Positions 21,149 to 33,490 of a stretch of DNA of 64,000 bases are shown here, piece after piece. The stretch comes from Cycas panzhihuaensis. Taxonomy: Eukaryota > Cycadophyta. Under the pieces are notes generated by a model. The model was given only the letters and a program-made list of their open reading frames with translations. It was not told the origin of the DNA and ran no database searches. The stretch lies in assembly GCA_023213395.1 (NCBI GenBank), contig CM041465.1, positions 13,640,001-13,704,000 on the forward strand, given 5' to 3'. Each line of letters begins with the position of its first letter. Position 1 is the stretch's first letter. Position numbers and translations under genes: made by a program.

Positions 21149-21446
21149 TGAAAAGGGTTAATGTCATAAGGTCATTACATTAGTTGATTATTTTGAAAAA
21201 GAGTCTTAAGTGAACTTTAAATTAGATCACGTAAGTGAAATGCACTTTCATGTGCATTATGTGTAATTTCATTTCACCTAACCCTAATGCTCCCTCTCTC
21301 AATATAAAAGTAAAAGCTCAATGGAGGAGATTCATTCTTAACTCCCCATTTTATGAGAGCTACTTTCTTTCTCTCAAGTCTCTCTTACTCCCATATTTGC
21401 CTTTGTGTTTAGTGCATGGAGCTGAAGGATAGATCCACTCTTTTCA
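21149..21446 (+). repeat. Copia-A1 3' LTR (298 bp)
   Basis: Same length as the 5' LTR, with about 16 mismatches by eye. It is followed by TGCAC, the target duplication, after which the Tat-2 antisense gene resumes in the matching protein position. Confidence 0.95.
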
Positions 21447-21451
21447 TGCAC

Positions 21452-22283
21452 CTGATCCTCGGTCCACATGAACCAAGTATACCACCTGTGGACCATGGAA
21501 ACCCATGTTGACATGGGGTGTGACCCTTCTACCGGTGCCACCACTCAGAAGTGGTAAAAAAACTAGCACTATAACAATGTGTTATAAGAAAAACCTCATC
21601 TCCTAGTCACTCTAATGGCATCTAGTTCGATGATCAGGTTCATCATTATCAGGGTGGCCCAATCCATCCTCTCCCCAGCCTCACAACTCCTTATTGTATC
21701 CATCCAGCTGCTAAGAATGTCCGTGTAGTTCTGTTTCTAGGAGATCTAGAATAGAATACCTAGTGTGATCAACTTCCTCATTTGAGGAATCTGTGACATG
21801 ACCATGCTCTGAACAGGTATCCCACTCCTCTCCCACCTATCCTGACCTGTAAAGAATATAGTTGCCTCCCTATGTGAAATGTCATTACTAGGTAATGCCC
21901 CTAGTGATGTTGGTGCTCCCCCTGTCAGTACCCCCAGGATCCTTTAGATGTCTTCTGGTATGATAGTAATGTGCCCTACCTAGAAGAGGTGAAATACATG
22001 TCACCTGCGATCCTAATGAGAGATAATGTCAACTAGCAGATAGTGATCTGATGCATACTATGGTGTCTAAATGACCTTCAACAGTCTGCATCTCCCTAAT
22101 ATCCACCTGTCTCCCCAAGTCAGCATCTTTATGAAGCTTATCATCACAACGCCAATGTTCTCGTGGTTGTCCACTACGATAACTACCTATCAAACATCCA
22201 AGAACTAGTCAGAACACCTATGTATCTATTTACCTACCTTCAAGACTACCTCTCACCCCTTCTCGATTGAGTTTGACACTCAT
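21452..22283 (-). pseudogene. antisense PMD gene of Tat-2, 5' part (exon 1, intron 1, start of exon 2)
   Basis: On the - strand the ATG is at 22283-22281, exon 1 ends at 22257, intron 1 is 22256-22187, and exon 2 starts at 22186 with VVIVVDNHENIGVVMISFI. The PMD pattern follows: DIISH-DRR-HVFHL, ITIIPEDI-RILGVLTGGAP, GALPSN. Then DILSSWMDTIRSCEAGERMDWATLI matches the Tat-1 protein block almost residue for residue. Single stops replace Trp and Gln positions. The frame breaks at 21451 where Copia-A1 was inserted and resumes at 13836. Conservation of protein sequence and splice phase in two diverged copies argues that the gene was under selection while active. Confidence 0.75.
22187..22256 (-). 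other. intron 1 of antisense PMD gene (Tat-2)
   Basis: Donor GGG|GTGAGAGG and acceptor TTTGATAG|GT on the - strand; 70 bases, near the lower limit for plant introns. Phase 0, as in Tat-1. Confidence 0.62.
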
Positions 22284-22325
22284 TTGGGCCATCCTTTACT
22301 TTCTCAGTTAGTTGGCTTCTGCCCC

Positions 22326-22418
22326 ACAGTAAACTCTATGGTACTGTAGAGTTTAGCATGGGGCCCCGCTGAGTTTTTAGCTCAATCTCAGCGGCCCCAT
22401 GGTAAATTTCATGGCACC
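22326..22418 (-). promoter_or_regulatory. two GGTACC-type motifs and a 12-bp inverted repeat upstream of the antisense gene (Tat-2)
   Basis: On the - strand 22345-22326 reads AGTACCATAGAGTTTACTGT and 22418-22397 reads GGTGCCATGAAATTTACC plus CATGG, both versions of the U3 motif. Between them lies a perfect inverted repeat, ggccccgctgag (22362-22373) and ctcagcggcccc (22387-22398), with a 13-base loop. The site is 40-140 bases upstream of the antisense ATG. Confidence 0.55.
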
Positions 22419-23445
22419 ATGATATTTGTTGCGGGGCCAGCCACACCCCCGACAAAAGACGGGATTTCACCCCAAAAGACCCAATTTTTTTCCCGAGTGG
22501 GCTCCACTTAGGCCCACAGGGACTAGGGTGACCTAATGCCTTAGTCCTTCCTGTCTCTGGACCCAAATTAGGCTCTAGGAGATCTTGATACACCCTTAAG
22601 GGTCCAAAAATTACCTAACAAAAGCATAAAAATGCATTAACTTAAAATGACAAAATGGAAAGGGTAAGGGGCGATTTACTTACTAGATCTAGCCTGGCTA
22701 CCACTGTCTCACCTCCCAGGTCCTAGCAGCTATCTCCTAACCTTGATCTAATGGTCTGATCTCCCTCCGCATGCCTCTAAAATTAGGCGGCACTCTTCTA
22801 ACTAAGGAAAAGGGCTCTAAATTGTTCATGAGCCTGTGAAATTAAATCCCATTTTTGCTGAGTTTTCTTTATATAGGCGGGGGCCCTGATGGGCACCTCC
22901 TCCTTGTCTCTTTCCACGATAGCCCTTGGGACCATCTTTCTCCCATTGTTACCTTTGCCTTCTGGGTCCATCTCCCATTTTGCCTCTGTGGCCCTCTTTT
23001 CTTCTCACCTTCTGGGTGTATTTCTGGCATCCCCTTCAGCCTTGTGAGGCCCCTTCTACCTTAATTTTCATGTTATCTCTAAACATACCCATGTTTATAC
23101 TCATTTGGCTCATTTTGTCATCCTGAACCAATTTTTGCTACCCATTTGTACCTCTAGGGATCCTAAAGGAAATGCCTTCCCTATCCGGGACTGTTCCTTA
23201 CTTCCTTCAATAACCTTTGGGACTCTAGAGGGGCCTGTTCGCCATTGTTTCCTTCTCATCCAACAGGTCAGTCTCCTCATCCTTAGGCAGCTTCATCCTT
23301 GGGTCCTCTTACCCTTTACAACCTCCATTGATAACTACTTGAATCCCTCACAACCGCTTCACCCTGTCGAGTCCTTTTCACTCATTGACCTTGCTGCCAC
23401 TCTTTTCCCTTGATTTGCCCTATGAAGACCTCTACTCCTCCTATC
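22419..23445 (+). other. non-coding region between antisense gene and aRNH (Tat-2)
   Basis: It is collinear with 7627-8689 of Tat-1. Open frames up to 102 codons exist but do not match frames in the other copy. I see no domain. Confidence 0.5.
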
Positions 23446-23955
23446 ATGACATTTTTCATCTTTACTAATGGTGGAAGTTGTAGTGACCTAGGCCCCTCCA
23501 CCACTGTGTGGATCCTCTATGACCTTTCCAGATATGACTTCATGTGTTTTAGGGTCTTCCTTCCTGAGGCTACTAATAACAGAGCTGAATACATAATTGT
23601 TATTGAGGCCCTTGCTGATGCGTTCCACTTCCATCGTGGACCCATCATCTTATTTTGTGACTCTTAGGTTATGGTGTCCCATCTCATCTAGGTCTACTAG
23701 GTGTGTTTCCCATGCCTAAGGTTCCTCGCCTCGACTGCTAAGTCTCTTTTGGTATGCTTCTTTTCTGTTGATATCTAGCGCATCCCTTGGGATCTCAATG
23801 CTGAGGTGGATAGCCTTGTCCATCCCATCCTTGAGCGTCGCCTCTCTCTCCTTGGTGACCCCCCTTGAGAGACTTGTCTGGTCACCCATGCACCCAACTC
23901 TCAGGTCATCTCTTCTTTCATATTGTGATCCGTTCACAACTCTGAAAGTTGGCTA
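23446..23955 (+). pseudogene. archaeal-type RNase H (aRNH) of Tat-2
   Basis: The + strand reads MTFFIFTNGGSCSDLGPS, then FLPEATNNRAEYIIVIEALAD, FHFHRGPIILFCDS and VSHLI, and later NAEVDSLVHPILERRL. It is the same RNase H as at 8690-9190 in Tat-1. The first catalytic Asp has become Asn (TNGGS where Tat-1 has IDG), the Gly-Asn-Pro of the archaeal signature is lost, and TAG codons follow CDS; the Glu in RAEY and the Asp in CDS remain. The open part is 23410-23667. The start is uncertain, since upstream codons to 23410 have no counterpart in Tat-1. Confidence 0.82.
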
Positions 23956-24278
23956 TTAATGAGGTTAAACTATGGAGACCAATAGGTTTATTTCTTTACC
24001 CTACCCTTAGCACCACTCTTGGCATAAAATCTCCACTATCTTGACTTACTTATGTATATAGCATCGCATCCATGATGTCTATTCGATCATGTTTATGGTT
24101 GCTACCATTTTTTTTCTTACACTCCAACGATGGAGGCATCCCCCTCATCTGTTATTATTACCAGTTGACTATAGGGTGACACATAGGTAGCCCCTATGTT
24201 GCCCCTCCCTCATCTCCATGACTATACATTCTACCATGACACTCGTCATCGCCCTTGGCTCACACCACTGTTAGGTTT

Positions 24279-24433
<155 letters not shown>

Positions 24434-24505
24434 TAACATTTTGTTGCCAGCATTTGCCATTGTATTGTGCTTTTAAGTAGTGAGGCTCTACTGCCAATGG
24501 AGCAG

Positions 24506-25985
24506 TGTTTCTCAGCTACCAGGAATAGGTATGGACAAGTCGACTCAGGTAAGTACATGTATGGTTCTATCCTTTGACTTGGTTAATTTCAAAAGGGTAA
24601 ATTGAAATGCCTCTTTGTTTTCATTGCATGATTAACTGGTTCATTTATATGACCATTATATATCCATTGCCTGATCATGCTGTCTGACATCATTTTAGCC
24701 TATGATGAACTAGGGATATTGATCCTAATAGCACTCTGCAACCCTCCTACATGTCTCCACATTGTCTTAAGCACTGTTCAGCCCTTGTGACCTATTCATA
24801 ACTCTGTTGCCATACCTCAACCTCTAGCACCTTGCTTATGTATTGTTGGTGTATGTTCATTCATTTATTGACCTTTTGGGAGTTTTCAATCTTTGGTACT
24901 TCATTGGCCTAGGTCTCTTCAATCTTGAGACTGTCCCCAACCATCTGGACAGAGGGTCATACCCCCCAAGCTTAGGGTACCCCTCCTTCTGATCTCCTAA
25001 CCCTCTTTTCTTTCATTCTTGTCTATGATGTTGTTACACCGTGGTAAAGATCGTGGTACCATGAAGTTTACCATGGGGCGATAGTCACTCATAATTTAAA
25101 AAAATATTCCATGGTAAATTTCATATTTATTGTGAATTTTCCATGTGGATGAGTCATATTTATGGCCCTAGTCGAACCCTAATCATTTAATTGTGCTAAG
25201 GTTAGGTTTAAAACCTAAAAAGGCTTCTTCCACTCTCTTCAATCTCTTTTCAGACTCACATAGGATATCTCCTTTAGAAATGCCATGTAACCCTTGAGAT
25301 ATTAGCTCACTAGTTTGAGACCAGCCTCCTGCAACCTCAGATCTACAGCAATAGGCCTAAGATAAGGCTACCTCAAGCAAGATATACTCCAAGCTCACCT
25401 CCAAGCATAAGCATCACACCTTGATCAAGTTTCCTCTTTAGATTTGGTAGCCTCCATAGGGTTTCAACTGCAAACCTTACAGGACTTCCCTCCTCTCCCA
25501 TCTCCTCAGGCAGATCTGCTCCTGATCTACCCCCAGTGGGTATTCTTCCTCCCTTATTATATTTGGCTTCTCTTAAGTTGCTTAAAAGTGGTTGGAATAT
25601 CCTGTACCATCCCTTGTTTCTCAGTTTTCTATTGTACATAGGTGGCAATCCCTCCTCTTTTCATTCTCTGCCTACCATTCCTTCCAGCTCTTCCCTAGTT
25701 TTCCAAGGAGGCAGTGAGGAAGAGGTTCTAGAAGGGTGAGTGAAAGGAGCCAAAGCGGGTTCCATAACCTAGCAAGGCCTTCTTCTCAAGGGCAACCCCC
25801 TTCTCCCCCTCTCCTCTTTCTCATCTGTGCTTCCTTTAGGATGCCAAAGAGCTCCTGGAAGAGAGGCCACCACTAGTAGTAGTGTATGCATCCCATTGTT
25901 ATGCTTGCTCCAGCTTTGTGAGCCTTACATAGGAAGAATTGTAGCCCCTAGTCAGACCCTACTTTGCCTTTGGGTGTTAAATTAG
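24506..25985 (+). repeat. Tat-2 3' LTR (right edge approximate)
   Basis: It starts TGTTTCTCAGC after a purine-rich patch and keeps the splice donor CAG|GTAAGTA at 24546-24555. The GGTACCATGAAGTTTACCATGG motif is at 25055-25078 and ends in ggggcg. The U5 part near 25700-25860 matches 10730-10870 of the first LTR. The right edge is diffuse because no clear primer site follows. Confidence 0.58.
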
Positions 25986-27545
25986 TTTAGGGGTTTCAAA
26001 AGTTGCACATTGTAGCTTTTGTAATATTAGCAACATTTACAACTTTATTACAGCATGTCACCCCTGCATTAGCTTTTATTCTATTGTCTATACTTGCTAT
26101 TTATATGCATGGACAACATGGAGGTGTGTGTCTTGCGGGGTTAGCCATTTTGAGGCTAACCACCTTTCTTCTCTTTTCTTGTCCTCCTTGCATAGAGAAA
26201 AGTTGAAGATTGATTCTTAATGCAAAATTTCTCTTATTTAAGGTATTTGGCTTGCATTATTTTATGAACTTTGTATACATATATATTTTGCTCCCTAGCA
26301 GCCCCTTGGGAAGGGGAAACACCTTTAGATTGTAGGTTTTCTATTCATTGCATGTGGAGGAGGAAAGAAACACATTAACAAAGGTATGTTCTTTCCCTCT
26401 CCTTCGATATCACTTTTAAGTCTTTTCATATAGTCTTTTCTGCCTTTTATTTCTGCTCTTTTCCTTTTGATTTAGGGAAGGTAAGGAAGCCCTCCACATC
26501 ATTGTATCATGATACTCACGTTTGGGGAAAAGAAGGAGTAAGTTGTGTGCAACACAAGGGAACACACTCATCCAACCTCTGAGTTTTCCAGGTACACCGC
26601 TACTCTCTCCTCGCTGCTTCTTTTTCTCTCGCTTAAGGCTTGTTTACTTGCATGCATAATACCTAAGGGAAAAAGAGTAAACTAAACTTGCATATTCTTG
26701 TTTCACTTGCTCGTTTAGGAAAGTGCATAAAGTAGAAGTTGCATCCACTTGTATTCTTTCTTATTGCACATGCTTCTGCTTGGCCTTGCATCTTATGCAT
26801 GTATGTTCATAACCTTTTGGCTAGCCTCGTTACTTTATTCCATTCAAAAACAAAAGGAGAGTGAGGTTATCACACTAGTGAGTAAATGGGAGTACATTTA
26901 GTTTGTGATTTTCTTTCTATTTACAAAAATACAATATTATATTTCTCACTTCACCACAATACACAAAGCACAACCTCTTACACGTAGAATAGTTAAAATT
27001 ATTTTCACTGTTGCCTTATATCCTTAAGTCCATCTTGGGTATAGTGATCTAAAGGAGGTCTTCTCTTTAGGCCACTCCCCCCCTAGTCTTTATCACACCT
27101 ACCTTAGATAAGTATCTTTACCATACCCTTTAGGTTGGTTCCACTCGTGGGTTAGTCATCTAACCACCCCGCTATGAGTGTGCATTATCCCCTTTACTTT
27201 CATGAGTGAACCTCTCTCACACCCCTTTTATTCCATGTAGGGAGCCATCCCCTCACTTACCTTTACCTCTCTCCTTCAGCCATCCAAGGGCGGGAGGGCC
27301 TATCACTTGATGTTACTCGGGGAACCAAGGATATCCCTCATTCCTTCCACCCTCCAAACCAAAGATGAGTTACCGAGAAGGGAGTTTTACACCATTCGCG
27401 GGTCTTGAACCTGCATTCTGACATGTAGACGCCCTTTGCAGGTGATCCCTTTCACTTTTCAGATCGATCCTAGGTTTTGAAGCTCTTCATCGATTGATCT
27501 AATCTTAACCAAGTATGGTTACCATCCCATAGGCATGATTCCATA
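25986..27545 (+). other. second Tat leader, after the Tat-2 3' LTR
   Basis: It is collinear with the leader at 11037-12300: ccccttgggaaggggaaacacc near 26300, gaaggtaaggaagccc near 26475, ccatccaagggcgggagg near 27280, and ggttaccatcccataggcatgattcca near 27515. A leader following a second LTR means that another Tat unit once continued here. It is cut by Copia-A2 at 27546. No coding frame is visible. Confidence 0.6.
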
Positions 27546-27749
27546 TGTGTACACATTGGCTAGAAGTCATAACTTGTATCCTCTAGGGCTCTATTATCAG
27601 ATTCTAAGATTTTAAGTAATTGTTAAGCATCTCCCCCTCTAAATTTTGGAATCTATACATCAAATTTAACAGCATCATTAAATTGGTATGAAGGTATCTT
27701 AGAGTCAAATCTAAGTAATTGATCTTCAGTCTTTGAAAGGATAACATCT

Positions 27750-28540
27750 TTAGTCATGATAATTTTGTATTATGAAGGTAAAAAAACCTTATACTCCTTT
27801 TTGTCCATAGGGTATCTGATAAAGATGCCTTTGAGGGCTCTATCTTGGAGCTTGTTTCTATGTTCCTTCAGAATGTGAGCAAAACAAGTAGAGCTAAAAA
27901 TTCTAATGTGGGAGAGAAAGGGGATTTATCCATACCATATTTTATGTAGAGAGGCGTCGAGCCTGGAGGGACTAACAATGTTGATGTAATACACAATAGT
28001 CTAGATAGCCTCAGCCTAAAGATAGATAGGGATGCTCTTATACACCATCATAGCATGAGCCATGTTCATGATGGTCCTATTCATGCACTCAACAACTCTA
28101 TTTTGATGGGGTGTACCTACAATAGTGGTATAATATTTAATTCTATACTAACATAGGTACGATTTAAACTCATTAGATGTATACTCACCACCATTGTCAG
28201 TCCTAAGTATTTTGATCTTGAATCCAGATTCATTTTCCACGTGAGCCTTGAAAGCTTGAAACATAGAAAAAGCATTATCTTTCTTTGCAAGAAAAGTAAC
28301 CCATACTTTCTTGGTAAAATAATCAATGAAAATAATATAGTGCCACTTCCATTTGAGAGAAAGGATGGGAATATGATTGCATATATCTGAGTGTATAAGC
28401 TGCAAAAGTTAGCTAGATTTCTACTGACTATGAGGAAAAGGTTATCTTTGAGATTTGGCAATGATACATATTTCACATTTAAAGGGCTAAGAGGAGAGCC
28501 TAGGCATACCAGGAAGAGTGGCATGTAGTTCTTTCAAATG
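27750..28540 (-). pseudogene. Copia-A2 integrase
   Basis: The - strand core reads IIFIDYFTKKVWVTFLAKKD (second Asp of the FIDD motif changed to Tyr, first kept), then ILRTDNGGEYTSNEF, and VVECMNRT near 28085, so the DDE triad is legible. The open stretch 28405-28148 covers much of the core. The zinc region lies to its right, frameshifted. It continues toward 27750 with the GYPMDKK-type C-terminus and stops at the truncation. Confidence 0.85.
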
Positions 28541-28639
28541 ATTAATTTTTATATGGTCCATATGAGCATGCCATAGGGACACTTGGGATAACATTTTAGG
28601 AGTTAGAGTTGTGGTAAAAGTAGAGTCATAATCAGCATA

Positions 28640-29030
28640 GTTAGTTTTAGAGGATTAGGAGTTAGTTAGGCAAAAAAACTTACCATCAAGAATTCTAGTC
28701 ATAACCACAATATTTGAAAGAGGGTGAATGACACAGAGGGTTTGATTATTTGTAGTTACACTCAAATAAAAACCATGAAAGACAAGGGTGGATGGGGAGA
28801 GTAGGTTCTGCTTTAAAGCAAGAATATATAAAATATCAACAAGGGTAAAATCTAGAAGGCCTAGGATTTTTAGGCAAACAATTCCAAGTCTTTTGATTAG
28901 ATGACATGATTTGTTAGCTATGTGTATAACACCATGAACTTTAAAATCAAAATCTTGAAAGAACTGGTGATGACAAGTCATGTGTTATGTTGCTCTAGTA
29001 TCTATGATCCAAGATGAAGTATTTGAGGTG
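28640..29030 (-). pseudogene. Copia-A2 protease
   Basis: An open frame at 28981-28655 (- strand) begins MTCHHQFFQDFDFKVHGV and contains LGLLDFTLVDILYI, FLLSPSTLV-like and GFYLSVTTNNQTL segments, collinear with the Copia-A1 protease. The catalytic DTGA box lies just upstream near 29000. Confidence 0.82.
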
Positions 29031-29279
29031 GTACCATTTACAACTTTAAGTCATGAAGGTAAAAGTGAATAAGCATAGCCACAATGAACCTCAATATACT
29101 TAGTAGATCTATCGACAAAATTTGGTGAATTAGTCCTAATTCTTTAAAGGTATGCATGAGCAAATTACATTCTACCAAAAGCATCTTCAAAAGAAGTATT
29201 GTCAACATTATGTACACCATGGCATTATTGATATCTTGGTAGTTTATTAGTGGCAATTCTGTAATTTTTGGCATAGTGT

Positions 29280-30218
29280 CCTTTCCTATTACATCTTTGG
29301 CATACAATTATTTGATTTCCAGTCCTATAGGAAGCATTAGGTTGGTTGGATTATCTCTGATTACTGGATCTGGGTCTAGGTTGATTATTTTGGCCTCGGC
29401 CTTGAGATTATTTTTATTGAAGTTGAGGATCCTATTGACCAAGAGGACGTTATCCTTATTGTCTAGCTCTACCTCTTCCATGGGAATTACCACCTCTATG
29501 AGAGTATTGACCTTAATTTTTGGTATGACAAAGATCTTCTTCCACTTCAAAAGTAGCATCAGTTAGATTAGATATAGTGGTAAAGTTGGTATCAAAGGTC
29601 TTATCAAATTTTGTGAACTTATTAATAAGATCCTCAAAGTTTAAGGTCTTCAAAGTGCCACTAGATTGAAGACTTCCTAGTAGATTTTTGTAATCTCAGA
29701 TATGGAGACATGACTGAATCAAGAAAGCTTATGTAATACATTAAGTTTTGAAAACTTTGTCAATGTTGCTTGATTGGATAAAGGAGATTGATTGTCTCAC
29801 TTGCGTGTCCTTTCTACATTTTTAATTTATTCATCTTTAGCACTAAGTGAACAAATTCTAAGCCTAATTTAGTGTCAAAGTTCTTCTTAAGAACATCAAG
29901 AACTTTCTAGAGTGTATCATGTATGGATCCATCGATGAGATTATACAAGGAATAATTAGTGACAAGAAGTATCCCTGCACAAATTTTATCATCATTAGGT
30001 TCCCATTAGCATTTAACTGTAGCTTTAGTAGGAGGAGTTGAAGCACCTCCTCTAGAAGTAGCTAAGGTAGCTATAGCTAGAATAAATGGTGTAGGTTGCA
30101 AGTGATCTCTCCAAAGACCTTCATACTTTGTAGTATTTCTGACACCAGTGAACTACATGTCCCAATTTTCTTTCCTTTTAAGAATACAGTTTCTATTTTG
30201 CTTAAACTGTGAAGACAT
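29280..30218 (-). pseudogene. Copia-A2 gag
   Basis: ATG at 30218 (- strand) starts MSSQFKQN as in Copia-A1. Later pieces (30046-29864; 29559-29308, including FVIPKIKVNTLIEVV) match A1 segments in shifted frames. The zinc knuckle sits around 29300-29255. Several frameshifts make it a pseudogene. Confidence 0.8.
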
Positions 30219-32218
30219 GGTGTCTTTTGAGAAGGAAAATAATGAACAAGGGACTATAAAAGTGATGGTAATAAATGACCAATCATTGTTTATAAATGGG
30301 AGATACAATGAAGTAGTGTAGTAAAAGGAAGAAGAAGTGAGAATGGTTTCTTAAAGATGAAGGGAGCAACTTAGAGAAAAGTTACCAACACTTGTGACAA
30401 ATATTAACCTGATACAATATGAATATGAGAAGCACTATAATGAAAATTGGCCACTAACACTTGTGGAAAATATTAACTTGATGTAACTAGAATATGAGAA
30501 GCACTATAATTGTGATTGTTCTATGGATCACTTTTAACAAATAAGTAAGTAATCAATATACAAGATTATAGGCCAATGTAGAAGTTGACATCATTAGGTG
30601 TACACAACTTAAAACTCAAATGTAGGATGTGTAATTAACCCAATAACCTATATCTTGTCTCTAATATATAGTTGAAGTTGTTGAATGGATGCCTAGGCTT
30701 CTAGTAGAATTAAGTTGGCCTTCACCCGTGATACCCGCAATCATGCTTGTTGATGAAATCTAAGTCACAACGGAGTCCAGGTACTCTCAATCCTCATCCA
30801 GTTCACCAATGAGAAGCTATATACCTTCCCTAAAGAGTGGTACGTACATACCCATGGTTATGATAGATATTAGATTAGGTATATTTTAATCTTGTATTTA
30901 AAGTTTCAGTTTTCTTAGTTGGTTATCAAGATGATCCCCGATTAAGGCATGATGGTATGACCAAACCTCACAAATATTCAAGTTAAGTCTAGTCCTAACT
31001 TGAAACCCACATCTCCTTTATGGCATGACATTGTTCCAACTAAGGTATCTCAACCTTGGCAAGTATGTGAATAGGTACAAGATGGTGAAAAATAACATAG
31101 GTGATGTGTTCATTTTAGGGAGAGTGAAAAGATTGTCAAATTTGCACAAAATATACATATAACTAAAAATAGAATACTTTATTGAAGTGTCTTTAGAATA
31201 CTTTCTTGAAGTGATTTTGGAGTGTTGAAATGTAATGCTAATAAGTGAGTGAGGACATTAGATATTACTCCAATCTAGGTGTTTTTTTACGCACTTTTAC
31301 TATGCACTTTTAAGCCTTATAAAAAGAAGGAAGAATTTTTCTTTACTTTTTTTTTAAATAGAAAAAAAAAAGGTCTTCACAAAATCAATAATAACCTTCT
31401 TCCATAATAATGAAATTGAGTGCTAATTTTTGTGGTGTAAACTAGACTCAAATCTTCATCTTTAGGAAGTTGAATCAGGTCCAAATAAGTTCTAGAAAAC
31501 TTTTGGCAGTCCTGCAAAGTTAGAAGAATATATTTTTCTAGAATTCTTACTAAAAATAATTGTTGTTCACTAAAATAGTAATAACTTTCTCATACAACAT
31601 CAAAATTGGGTTAAAATTTTTGTGTTGGAAAGTAGACTTAGAGCCTCATATTTGAAAATTAGAATTAGGTCAATTAGAGCTCTATAGAAGATTTTGTAGA
31701 CCCATGAAGTTTAGCAAGCAAAATTTATTTCTTTAGGAACTTCATCTTGTTAATATCTCATTAACACATGATACCATATGAAAATTTCATCATTTTTTTA
31801 TCATCATGATCCCAATATAGGCAAGGTGAGAGCATACAATGATGGATATTTTAAAAGCCTTCAAATTCTTTTAAAAAAATGGGTAGAAACTCCCCTTATA
31901 ATCATTCTTCTAAAAGTTAGAAAAATTTTGGCAGCATTTCCCCTCGTTAAATGGATAAAAAGAATGGAAAGAAAAAAAGAATGAGATAGCATAAATGGAC
32001 ACTAAAAGAATGGAATCATTGGGCCTTACAACTCCTTGTATTGTGTTTCCAAATCTGTAAACGAGAAAGGGAAAGCAAATAATACTAAATATACTATGAT
32101 AAAAACTTAAAAATATTTCTAAATCCACTTTCACAAGCTCCTTCACCACATGGATTGTGGGGGAGAAGAAAGTGATGGCTCCATTACAAGTGTAAGTGAG
32201 GAAAATAAAGGAAGAAAT
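30219..32218 (-). other. Copia-A2 untranslated leader
   Basis: Collinear with the 2-kb leader of Copia-A1, including both internal duplications. No coding frame. Confidence 0.75.
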
Positions 32219-32229
32219 CTTTGATACCA
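32219..32229 (-). promoter_or_regulatory. Copia-A2 primer-binding site
   Basis: The - strand reads TGGTATCAAAG, the initiator-Met primer type, two bases from the LTR end, as in Copia-A1. Confidence 0.82.
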
Positions 32230-32231
32230 TA

Positions 32232-32529
32232 TGAAAAGAGTGGATATATCCTTCATCGCCATTCACTAAACACAAAGGTAAACATAGGAGTAAGAGAGAC
32301 TTAAGAAAAAAAGAGTAGCTCTCACAAAATGGGGAGGTAAGAATAAGCCTCCTCTATTGAGCTTTTACTTTTATATTGAGAGAGGGAGCATTAGAGTTAG
32401 GTGAAATGAAATTATACATAATGCACATGAAAGTGCATTTCACTTAAGTGATTTAATTTAAAGTTCACCTAAGACCCTTTTTCGAAATAATCAACTAATA
32501 TAATGACCTTGTGGCATTAACCCTTTTCA
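32232..32529 (-). repeat. Copia-A2 5' LTR (298 bp)
   Basis: On the - strand it runs TGAAAAGGGTTAATGCC to CTTTTCA, 298 bases, aligned end to end with the Copia-A1 LTRs. Confidence 0.94.
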
Positions 32530-33129
32530 CCTAGTTCAATAATCATGAGTGACAAGCCAAGGGACTCCTCCCTAGAAAGTAGCTTGAATGGATGAAGGAT
32601 GAAAATGGACATTAGGTATATATGCTTAAGAATTTCCACTTGGTTAGTTAGGATGCCTATTCTGTAGTAGTTAGATAGCATAGCAAGCCAACTATGCTCA
32701 TAAGAAAGGGGATTCTTAGTAAGGAGGACACTAGGGGAAGTGTGCTTATGTACTCCTGTTGAAGTCATATTAGGATTAAGAAGTGCCCAACATATATATG
32801 TTTAGGCTAAAAAGAGGGAGAGGTATCTTCATGGGATGCATTTCCTTAGGAAGTAGTAAGGAAAGTCACCTAACATGGACGTAGCTCAAAGTCCCTATCC
32901 CCTAACTCAAGGTCACTTAGAATAATAAGGTATCTATAGCTACTAATGCCTATGGGGTTGAAGCAAACTAAGTTAGGTTAAGGAAGTGGAGGATCTTCCC
33001 TAATGTATGGATCTTCCTTATTAAAGAAATCTACCATGGATAGATCAAGAGGTTCCTCATTACTATCCATAGCATTGAAGATGGCTTGGAAAGCTAGAAG
33101 TGAATTTTGGGATGGAAAATACTCATGAT

Positions 33130-33490
33130 ACATAACTTATACTTGTCCCTCATAGACCAACTTGAGTTCCCCCCATAAGGAAGAATAGACCATCCCCATT
33201 TGGTTTAACCAAGGTTATCCCAAAAGGAGGTTATAGTCAACATCAATATCTAAGATAAATATATTAGTGAGGATAGTCTTATCTTTGAGAGTGAGACTCA
33301 AGGTCACTATCCCTAAAGTCACCTTCTCACTTCCCTCATACCCTTGGCATTTTTAAGGTCTGGGTTCAAGAGCCTCAATGCCTAATTTCTTAAGAATTGG
33401 GATAGGCATGGTGTTTACTGAGGAATCATTATCCATAATGCTCATCTTTAAAGAGAACTTAGGAATTTCAATCATTATTATAAAGGGTTA
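33130..33490 (-). pseudogene. Tat-3 protease
   Basis: On the - strand: IMDNDSSVNTMPIPILKKLG, then LTLKDKTILTNIFILDIDV, DYNLLLG, a stop, PWLNQMGMVYSSLWGELKL. This is collinear with the Tat-1 protease at 869-1230 (LTLEDKTVLANIVVLDVDI there). The catalytic Asp is kept. The stop after LLLG stands where Tat-1 has Arg. Confidence 0.8.

Larger units (their letters stand above)
13837..21446 (+). mobile_element. Copia-A1: near-complete Ty1/copia retrotransposon
   Basis: Both LTRs are 298 bp (13837-14134 and 21149-21446) and run TG...CA. The target duplication is TGTAC (13832-13836) against TGCAC (21447-21451). PBS, 2-kb leader, gag with zinc knuckle, protease, integrase, RT, RNase H and PPT follow in copia order. 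I count about 16 mismatches between the LTRs by eye (about 5%), mostly transitions. The element splits exon 2 of the Tat-2 antisense gene. Stops in every domain make it non-autonomous now. Confidence 0.95.
27546..32529 (-). mobile_element. Copia-A2: antisense, 3'-truncated relative of Copia-A1
   Basis: On the - strand it has LTR (32529-32232), PBS, leader, gag, protease and integrase in the same order as Copia-A1. It ends at a point matching about 18835 of A1, just after integrase. RT, RNase H, PPT and 3' LTR are missing and Tat leader sequence follows. No target duplication can be tested. Confidence 0.92.
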
